A stretch of DNA of 64,000 nt. It comes from Pseudomonas putida. Lineage in GTDB: Bacteria > Pseudomonadota > Gammaproteobacteria > Pseudomonadales > Pseudomonadaceae. The stretch lies in contig CP047152.1 of NCBI GenBank assembly GCA_041879295.1, positions 1,059,501-1,123,500 on the forward strand, in the 5' to 3' direction. Positions 56,939-64,000 of this stretch are shown in pieces; within the stretch, counting starts at the first letter, position 1; each line of letters starts with the position of its first letter. The position numbers were made by a program, and so were the translations under genes. The notes beneath the pieces were generated by a model. That model searched no databases. It worked only from the letters and a program-made list of their open reading frames with translations, and had not been told where the DNA came from.

Positions 56939-57735
56939 TGCGCAGAAAATCCTTACTCGAACGTGTCCGCCTGCTGGGCCGGTCGGCAATCGACGTGCTG
57001 GCCGTGCTCGGGCGTTCGTGCCTGTTCCTGTTCCATGCGCTGGTCGGTCGCGGCGGCATTGGCGGCGGCTTCCAGCTGCTGACCAAGCAGTTGTACTCGG
57101 TGGGCGTGCTGTCACTGGCGATCGTCGTCGTGTCCGGGGTGTTCATCGGCATGGTGCTGGCGCTGCAGGGTTACAGCATTCTGACCAAGTACGGCTCGGA
57201 GCAGGCGGTAGGGCAAATGGTCGCCCTGACCCTGCTGCGTGAACTTGGCCCGGTGGTAACGGCGTTGCTGTTTGCCGGTCGTGCCGGATCCGCGCTGACC
57301 GCCGAAATCGGCAACATGAAGTCCACCGAGCAGTTGTCGAGCCTGGAAATGATCGGTGTCGATCCGCTCAAGTACATCGTTGCTCCACGCCTGTGGGCAG
57401 GTTTCATCTCGCTGCCGCTGCTGGCGCTGATCTTCAGCGTGGTCGGTATCTGGGGTGGCTCGTGGGTGGCGGTGGATTGGCTGGGCGTCTACGAGGGTTC
57501 GTTCTGGGCCAACATGCAGAACAGTGTTTCGTTCACTGACGACGTGCTCAACGGGCTGGTCAAGAGCCTGGTATTTGCTTTCGTCTCGACCTGGATCGCC
57601 GTATTCCAGGGGTACGACTGTGAGCCCACTTCAGAAGGGATCAGTCGTGCAACCACCAAGACCGTGGTCTATGCCTCGTTGGCAGTGCTGGGTCTGGACT
57701 TTATTCTGACCGCCTTGATGTTTGGAGATTTCTGA
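56938..57735 (+). CDS. mlaE: Phospholipid ABC transporter permease MlaE (Ttg2B)
   Basis: A 265-residue inner-membrane permease with five to six helices. [30 protein letters not shown] (about residues 98-127) is the family signature, and [14 protein letters not shown] the coupling region. The ATG at 56938 overlaps the mlaF stop; a TTG one codon earlier is unlikely. Its own stop overlaps mlaD. Confidence 0.95.
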   Translation: MRRKSLLERVRLLGRSAIDVLAVLGRSCLFLFHALVGRGGIGGGFQLLTKQLYSVGVLSLAIVVVSGVFIGMVLALQGYSILTKYGSEQAVGQMVALTLLRELGPVVTALLFAGRAGSALTAEIGNMKSTEQLSSLEMIGVDPLKYIVAPRLWAGFISLPLLALIFSVVGIWGGSWVAVDWLGVYEGSFWANMQNSVSFTDDVLNGLVKSLVFAFVSTWIAVFQGYDCEPTSEGISRATTKTVVYASLAVLGLDFILTALMFGDF

Positions 57736-58220
57736 TGCAAAACCGCACCCTGGAAATCGGTGTCGGCCTGTTCCTCCTGGCCGGGATCCTGGCGCTGCTG
57801 CTGCTGGCCCTGCGTGTCAGCGGGCTGTCGGCCAGCCCGACCACTGATACCTATAAAGTTTATGCGTACTTCGACAATATCGCCGGTTTGACGGTCAGAG
57901 CTAAAGTGACCATGGCCGGTGTGACCATCGGCAAGGTCACCGCCATCGATCTGGACCGTGATTCCTACACCGGTCGGGTGACGTTGCAGCTGGACAAGTC
58001 GGTCGATAACCTGCCGACCGACTCCACTGCCTCGATCCTGACCGCCGGTTTGCTTGGTGAGAAGTACATCGGCATCAGCGTGGGCGGTGAAGACGATGTC
58101 CTCAAGGATGGTTCAACCATCCATGACACTCAGTCGGCACTGGTGCTGGAGGATCTGATTGGCAAGTTCCTGCTCAACTCTGTTGGCAAGGAACCGAAAG
58201 AAGCGCAACCGGCTAATTAA
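57735..58220 (+). CDS. mlaD: MCE-domain protein MlaD (Ttg2C)
   Basis: A 161-residue substrate-binding MCE protein anchored by one helix (about residues 8-27), forming the periplasmic hexameric ring above MlaE. The MCE core is VYAYFDNIAGLTVRAKVTMAGVTIGKV (about 42-68), then LLGEKYIGISVGG and the C-terminal SALVLEDLIGKFLL. The tail is somewhat shorter than in E. coli. Overlaps mlaE by one base. Confidence 0.95.
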   Translation: MQNRTLEIGVGLFLLAGILALLLLALRVSGLSASPTTDTYKVYAYFDNIAGLTVRAKVTMAGVTIGKVTAIDLDRDSYTGRVTLQLDKSVDNLPTDSTASILTAGLLGEKYIGISVGGEDDVLKDGSTIHDTQSALVLEDLIGKFLLNSVGKEPKEAQPAN

Positions 58221-58229
58221 GGAGTATCC

Positions 58230-58877
58230 ATGATTTCGATCCTGCGACGTGGCCTGCTAGTGCTACTGGCGGCCTTCCCCCTGCTGGCCCTGGCTGCGCA
58301 GACACCGCACGAAGTGGTTCAGGGCACCACCAATGAACTGCTCGGCGACCTCAAGGCCAACAAGGAGCAGTACAAGTCCAACCCCAACGCCTTCTATGAC
58401 TCGCTCAACCGCATTCTTGGCCCGGTGGTGGATGCTGACGGTATCTCGCGCAGCATCATGACCGTGAAGTACTCGCGCAAGGCGACCCCGGAGCAGATGC
58501 AGCGCTTCCAGGAGAACTTCAAGCGCAGCCTGATGCAGTTCTATGGCAATGCCTTGCTTGAGTACAACAACCAGGGCATCACCGTCGACCCGGCTAAGGC
58601 CGATGACGGCAAGCGCGCCAGCGTCGGCATGAAGGTCACCGGCAACAACGGTGCCGTGTACCCCGTGCAGTACACCCTGGAGAACATTGGTGGCGAGTGG
58701 AAGGTGCGTAACGTGATCGTCAACGGCATCAACATCGGCAAGCTGTTCCGTGACCAGTTCGCCGATGCCATGCAGCGCAACGGCAACGACCTGGACAAGA
58801 CCATCGACGGCTGGGCCGGCGAAGTGGCCAAGGCCAAGCAGACTGCTGACAACTCGCCAGAGAAGAGCGTCAAATGA
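58230..58877 (+). CDS. mlaC: Periplasmic phospholipid carrier MlaC (Ttg2D)
   Basis: A 215-residue periplasmic protein that shuttles phospholipid between MlaA and MlaD. It has a signal peptide (cleaved around residues 22-24, LLALAAQ) and the Ttg2D fold with VDADGISRSIMTVKYSRKATPEQMQRF and WKVRNVIVNGINIGKLFRDQFADAM. AAGGAG lies before the ATG. Its stop overlaps the mlaB start. Confidence 0.95.
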   Translation: MISILRRGLLVLLAAFPLLALAAQTPHEVVQGTTNELLGDLKANKEQYKSNPNAFYDSLNRILGPVVDADGISRSIMTVKYSRKATPEQMQRFQENFKRSLMQFYGNALLEYNNQGITVDPAKADDGKRASVGMKVTGNNGAVYPVQYTLENIGGEWKVRNVIVNGINIGKLFRDQFADAMQRNGNDLDKTIDGWAGEVAKAKQTADNSPEKSVK

Positions 58878-59176
58878 GCGAGGCTGCTGTAAGCATGGCC
58901 GAGCCGGGCGTGCTGCGTCTGGCTGGCGTGCTGGATTACCGCAGCGGCCCGGCCTTGCGCAAGCAGGGCAAGGTGCTGATCGATGGCTCGCGCGAGCCGC
59001 GACTGGTGCTTGATTGCTCGGCTGTCGAGAAGTCGTCGAGTGTCGGCCTGTCGCTGTTGCTTGCGTACATTCGTGATGCTCAGGCCACCGGCAAGGCGTG
59101 CGAGGTGCGTAGCATGCCCGACGACATGCGGGAAATTGCCGAGGTCTATGATCTCGATGAAGTGCTGGCAAGCTAG
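58874..59176 (+). CDS. mlaB: STAS-domain protein MlaB
   Basis: A 100-residue cytosolic STAS protein that binds and activates MlaF. LVLDCSAVEKSSSVGLSLLLAYIRDAQATG (about residues 44-73) is the STAS core, with the conserved Ser-rich loop. Its ATG overlaps the mlaC stop (ATGA), and it closes the mla operon before a strong terminator. Confidence 0.92.
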   Translation: MSEAAVSMAEPGVLRLAGVLDYRSGPALRKQGKVLIDGSREPRLVLDCSAVEKSSSVGLSLLLAYIRDAQATGKACEVRSMPDDMREIAEVYDLDEVLAS

Positions 59177-59195
59177 TGGCCAGGCACGGATGATG

Positions 59196-59247
59196 GCCCC
59201 TCGGTCAGCGAAGCCTTCGTTGGGCTTCGCAGGCGAGGGGCTTTTTT
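59196..59247 (+). terminator. Two-part stem terminator of mlaFEDCB
   Basis: An outer stem GCCCCTCG / CGAGGGGC (59196-59203, 59234-59241) and an inner stem GCGAAGCC / GGCTTCGC (59208-59215, 59223-59230) are followed by TTTTTT. It lies 19 bases after mlaB. Confidence 0.9.
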
Positions 59248-59293
59248 GTATGATGGCCGACCCGTGCGCATCGGGCGCCGATTGAGGTTGAGC

Positions 59294-60822
<1,529 letters not shown>

Positions 60823-60861
60823 TACCCCGCGGGTGCAAGGACGCACCTTTTGAATTGAATG

Positions 60862-60884
60862 CGGCCAGGTCGATGACCTGGCCG
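60862..60884 (+). other. Hairpin in the murA-hisG spacer
   Basis: CGGCCAGGTC and GACCTGGCCG (60862-60871, 60875-60884) form a perfect 10-bp stem with a GAT loop, 30 bases before hisG. No T-run follows, so it is not a normal terminator. It may set mRNA stability or uncouple hisG from murA. Confidence 0.65.
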
Positions 60885-60913
60885 GCAGCAGCCGCTTAAG
60901 GACCGACGTTCCA

Positions 60914-61549
60914 ATGTTGACCATCGCGCTTTCCAAAGGCCGTATTCTCGACGATACCTTGCCGTTGCTGGCCGAGGCCGGCATCGTGCCGACCGAAAAC
61001 CCGGACAAGAGCCGCAAGCTGATCATCCCCACCACGCAGGACGACGTGCGTCTGCTGATCGTGCGTGCCACCGACGTGCCGACCTACGTCGAGCATGGTG
61101 CTGCCGACCTGGGTGTGGCCGGCAAGGACGTGTTGATGGAGTACGGCGGCCAGGGTCTGTATGAGCCCCTGGACCTGCAGATTGCCCAATGCAAGCTGAT
61201 GACCGCGGGCGTAGTCGGCGCAGCCGAGCCCAAGGGGCGCCTGCGCGTGGCCACCAAGTTCGTCAACGTAGCCAAGCGTTACTACGCGGAGCAAGGTCGC
61301 CAGGTCGACATCATCAAGCTGTATGGCTCGATGGAGCTGGCACCGCTGATCAACCTTGCCGACAAGATCATCGACGTGGTCGACACCGGTAACACCCTGC
61401 GTGCCAACGGCCTGGAACCCCAGGAACTGATCGCCACGATCAGCTCGCGCCTGGTGGTCAACAAAGCCTCCATGAAAATGCAGCACGCCCGCATCCAGAG
61501 CCTGATCGAGACGCTGCGCGGAGCGGTCGAATCGCGACACCGCGGCTAA
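60914..61549 (+). CDS. hisG: ATP phosphoribosyltransferase HisG (short form)
   Basis: A 211-residue catalytic subunit for the first step of histidine synthesis. It begins [18 protein letters not shown] and has the PRPP motif [14 protein letters not shown] (about residues 155-168). It lacks the C-terminal regulatory domain of the long form, so it must work with HisZ, encoded elsewhere. AAGGA precedes the ATG. It is followed by an unusual inverted repeat before hisD. Confidence 0.95.
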   Translation: MLTIALSKGRILDDTLPLLAEAGIVPTENPDKSRKLIIPTTQDDVRLLIVRATDVPTYVEHGAADLGVAGKDVLMEYGGQGLYEPLDLQIAQCKLMTAGVVGAAEPKGRLRVATKFVNVAKRYYAEQGRQVDIIKLYGSMELAPLINLADKIIDVVDTGNTLRANGLEPQELIATISSRLVVNKASMKMQHARIQSLIETLRGAVESRHRG

Positions 61550-61644
61550 CGCTCTACCTGCTGCGCGCGGCCTTCGCTGTCGCGCCCGTCTATCCGCGTC
61601 ATAGCCATTTTTCTCGGGTGCCCGCGCGTATGGACTGGTAGCTT

Positions 61645-61801
61645 GGGATTGTGCGAAAAGTCGCCGAGCGGCGATCATGCAAGAACGAAAACAGGCGAGG
61701 AACGGCCGGGGTCGCGCCCGACTTTGCTGGTTGCAAATGAGCATTCCGAGCCTGTTTTTAACGTAGCATGATCGTCGCGCAGGCACTTTTCGCACAATCC
61801 C
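61645..61801. repeat. 157-bp inverted-repeat structure between hisG and hisD
   Basis: Arms 61645-61696 and 61750-61801 are reverse complements at 41 of 52 positions. The outer 17 bases (GGGATTGTGCGAAAAGT / ACTTTTCGCACAATCCC) are perfect, as are CGATCATGC and AAAACAGGC inside. The 53-base centre holds a small GC-rich hairpin. The inner part reads AAAACAGGC...GCCTGTTTTT, so it resembles a terminator on either strand. It fills most of the 294-base hisG-hisD gap, which holds no gene; the 95 bases before it show nothing. It could be a MITE-like insertion, an attenuator or a structured RNA. Confidence 0.85.
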
Positions 61802-61843
61802 CTAGGGCGCCTGAGCATTCGCTAATATTACGAGGCCCTCGCC

Positions 61844-63169
61844 ATGACCGTGTCCACTGCAATTGCCCGTCTCAACGCTGCTGATCCGGATTTCGCCCGA
61901 CATCTGGATCATCTGCTGAGCTGGGAAAGTGTGTCCGATGACGCGGTCAATCAGCGCGTGCTCGACATCATCAAGGCCGTGCGTGAACGCGGTGATGCGG
62001 CGCTGGTGGAATTCACCCAGCGCTTCGATGGTGTTGACGCCAAGTCGATTGACGACCTGATCCTCAATCGCGCGCGCCTGGAACTGGCGCTGACCCGTAT
62101 CACTCCGGTCCAGCGCGAAGCCCTGGAAAAGGCCGCCAACCGTGTGCGCATCTATCACGAGCGGCAGAAGCAGGATTCCTGGCAGTACACCGAGGCCGAC
62201 GGCACCGTGCTCGGCCAGAAGGTCACCCCGTTGGACCGCGCTGGCCTGTATGTGCCGGGCGGCAAGGCGTCGTATCCGTCGTCGGTGCTGATGAACGCCA
62301 TCCCGGCCAAGGTTGCCGGCGTGGCTGAAGTGGTGATGGTGGTACCGACCCCACGGGGTGAGGTCAACGAGCTGGTGCTGGCGGCTGCCTGCATCGCCGG
62401 TGTCGACCGGGTGTTCACCGTCGGTGGTGCCCAGGCCGTGGCTGCGCTGGCCTACGGCACTGAAAGCGTGCCGCAGGTGGACAAGATCGTCGGCCCGGGC
62501 AACATCTACGTTGCCACCGCCAAACGCCACGTGTTCGGCCAGGTAGGCATCGACATGATCGCCGGCCCCTCGGAAATTCTCGTGGTGTGCGACGGCCAGA
62601 CCGACCCGGACTGGATCGCCATGGACCTGTTCTCCCAGGCCGAGCACGACGAAGACGCCCAGGCCATTCTGGTCAGCCCGGATGCCGCCTTCCTCGATCG
62701 CGTGGCTGCCAGCATCGACAAGCTGATGCCAACCATGGAACGTGCCGATATCATCGAAAAGTCGATCAACGGCCGTGGTGCGCTGATTCAGGTGCGAGAT
62801 ATGCAGCAGGCCATGGAAGTGGCCAACCGCATCGCACCGGAACACCTGGAGCTGTCGGTGGCCGACCCGCAAGCCTGGCTGCCACACATTCGCCACGCTG
62901 GCGCGATCTTCATGGGCCGCCACACCAGCGAAGCGCTGGGCGATTACTGCGCTGGCCCTAACCACGTGCTGCCCACTTCAGGTACCGCGCGTTTTTCGTC
63001 GCCGCTGGGGGTGTATGACTTCCAGAAGCGTTCGTCGATCATCTTCTGCTCCGAGCAGGGCGCGTCCGAGCTGGGTCACACTGCCTCGGTCCTTGCCCGA
63101 GGCGAGTCGCTCACTGCCCACGCCCGTAGTGCCGAATACCGTATCCTGACCCAAGACAAGGGGAACTGA
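61844..63169 (+). CDS. hisD: Histidinol dehydrogenase
   Basis: A 441-residue zinc enzyme that oxidises histidinol to histidine in two NAD-dependent steps. [32 protein letters not shown] (about residues 217-248) is the family signature. [10 protein letters not shown] and GCHT-type [23 protein letters not shown] carry the metal and catalytic His residues. GAGG lies 9 bases before the ATG. It is followed by hisC at 2 bases' distance. Confidence 0.97.
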   Translation: MTVSTAIARLNAADPDFARHLDHLLSWESVSDDAVNQRVLDIIKAVRERGDAALVEFTQRFDGVDAKSIDDLILNRARLELALTRITPVQREALEKAANRVRIYHERQKQDSWQYTEADGTVLGQKVTPLDRAGLYVPGGKASYPSSVLMNAIPAKVAGVAEVVMVVPTPRGEVNELVLAAACIAGVDRVFTVGGAQAVAALAYGTESVPQVDKIVGPGNIYVATAKRHVFGQVGIDMIAGPSEILVVCDGQTDPDWIAMDLFSQAEHDEDAQAILVSPDAAFLDRVAASIDKLMPTMERADIIEKSINGRGALIQVRDMQQAMEVANRIAPEHLELSVADPQAWLPHIRHAGAIFMGRHTSEALGDYCAGPNHVLPTSGTARFSSPLGVYDFQKRSSIIFCSEQGASELGHTASVLARGESLTAHARSAEYRILTQDKGN

Positions 63170-63171
63170 GC

Positions 63172-64000
63172 ATGAGTCGATTCTGGAGCCCCTTCGTCAA
63201 GGACCTGGTGCCTTATGTGCCGGGCGAGCAACCCAAGCTGGCGCGCCTGGTCAAGCTGAACACCAACGAAAACCCCTATGGCCCATCGCCCAAGGCGCTG
63301 GAGGCCATGCGCGGCGAACTTAACGATAACCTGCGCCTGTACCCCGACCCGAACGGTGACCGCCTCAAGCAAGCAGTGGCCGAGTACTACGGCGTGACCC
63401 CGGCGCAAGTGTTTGTCGGCAACGGCTCGGACGAGGTGCTGGCGCACATCTTCCACGGCCTGTTCCAGCACGATACGCCCCTGCTGTTCCCGGACATCAG
63501 CTACAGCTTCTACCCGGTCTACTGCGGCCTTTACGGCATTGCCTTCGAACAGGTGGCGCTGGATGAGCAGTTCCAGATCCGCATCGAGGACTACAAAAAG
63601 CCCAACGCGGGCATCATCTTCCCCAACCCCAATGCGCCGACCGGTTGCCTGATGTCGTTGCAGGTGGTGGAGCAGTTGCTGCAGGCCAACCGTGATTCGG
63701 TGGTGGTGGTGGATGAGGCCTACATCGATTTCGGTGGTGAAACGGCGATCAGCCTGGTGGACCGCTACGATAACCTGCTGGTTACCCAGACGCTGTCGAA
63801 GTCGCGCTCGTTGGCGGGTCTGCGAGTTGGCCTGGCAGTGGGGCACCCGGACCTGATCGAGGCGCTGGAGCGGATCAAGAACAGCTTCAACTCCTATCCG
63901 CTGGACCGTGCAGCTATCGTCGGTGCGGCGGTGGCGTTCGAAGATCGAGAGTACTTCGAGGAAACCTGCCGCAAGGTGATAGACAGCCGCGAGGCGCTGG
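63172..64000 (+). CDS. hisC: Histidinol-phosphate aminotransferase (3' end outside window)
   Basis: A class I/II PLP aminotransferase converting imidazole-acetol phosphate to histidinol phosphate. The visible 276 residues include [12 protein letters not shown] (29-40), [24 protein letters not shown] (181-187) and the PLP lysine K210 in [12 protein letters not shown]. The reading frame is still open at base 64000, with roughly 70 residues expected beyond. It begins 2 bases after the hisD stop, so the two are co-transcribed. Confidence 0.95.
   Translation, partial: MSRFWSPFVKDLVPYVPGEQPKLARLVKLNTNENPYGPSPKALEAMRGELNDNLRLYPDPNGDRLKQAVAEYYGVTPAQVFVGNGSDEVLAHIFHGLFQHDTPLLFPDISYSFYPVYCGLYGIAFEQVALDEQFQIRIEDYKKPNAGIIFPNPNAPTGCLMSLQVVEQLLQANRDSVVVVDEAYIDFGGETAISLVDRYDNLLVTQTLSKSRSLAGLRVGLAVGHPDLIEALERIKNSFNSYPLDRAAIVGAAVAFEDREYFEETCRKVIDSREAL

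Noticed and set aside
61550..61645. Possible histidine leader peptide before hisD
   Set aside because: The short frames here contain only scattered His codons (CAT AGC CAT) and no run, and no ribosome site was convincing.
61645..61801. Complete insertion sequence
   Set aside because: No transposase coding capacity in 157 bp and no clear target-site duplication at the sharp ends.

Overview
The window is a gene-dense, GC-rich stretch of a Pseudomonas chromosome. It almost certainly comes from the P. putida group. Gene order follows the colS to hisC core segment known from that group (colS, bifA, sodB, gatCAB, mreBCD, rng, fagA-fumC-sodA, the rpoN cluster, lpt/kds, mla, murA-hisG-hisD-hisC). 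Intergenic spaces carry the ~35-bp Pseudomonas REP palindromes. No tRNA, rRNA, CRISPR array, prophage or complete insertion sequence was seen. Both edges cut genes: colS lacks its N-terminus and hisC its C-terminus.

Region by region. 1-2900: the ColS sensor kinase, then a methyltransferase / InaA-type kinase / small exported protein operon preceded by a ColR-type box. 2989-7194: an RND efflux pump (MexVW-like) on the minus strand. 7413-13492: a minus-strand periplasmic cluster of two imelysins, a di-haem DUF1111 protein and a DUF1513 protein. Two unassigned small genes interrupt it, and Fur-like motifs precede two of its members. 13651-16549: BifA (c-di-GMP phosphodiesterase) and iron SodB. 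16821-22611: LysE/ArgO exporter and LysR regulator, an epimerase, a coiled-coil membrane protein, an ArsR-xenB unit and AcpH. 22724-24267: ornithine-lipid genes olsBA behind a probable PhoB-box array. 24428-29490: an acyl-CoA-dehydrogenase-like protein, an AEC transporter, an AroP-type permease, a Ca2+/Na+ antiporter-like protein and a short RlpA-like lipoprotein.

29619-46177: gatCAB (minus), then mreBCD-maf-rng-yhdP-nitrilase-tldD (plus), darP and pmbA. 46331-48757: Fur-controlled fagA-fumC-sodA, which provides an iron-free fumarase and manganese SOD when iron is short. 48870-55881, minus strand: kdsD-kdsC-lptC-lptA-lptB-rpoN-hpf-ptsN-rapZ-ptsO, joining LPS synthesis and export to sigma-54 and the nitrogen PTS. 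56129-64000, plus strand: mlaFEDCB, ibaG, murA, hisG, hisD and hisC.

The most unusual signals are: (1) a 157-bp structure with 52-nt inverted arms, 17 bp of them perfect, between hisG and hisD; (2) two genes whose best-supported start codon is ATT (mreC and the Ca2+/Na+ antiporter gene); (3) the unassigned gene pair inside the imelysin cluster, one member of which looks like a degenerate methyltransferase; (4) a four-unit, 11-bp-periodic PhoB-like array before olsB; (5) clustered perfect palindromes before the arsR-xenB unit.
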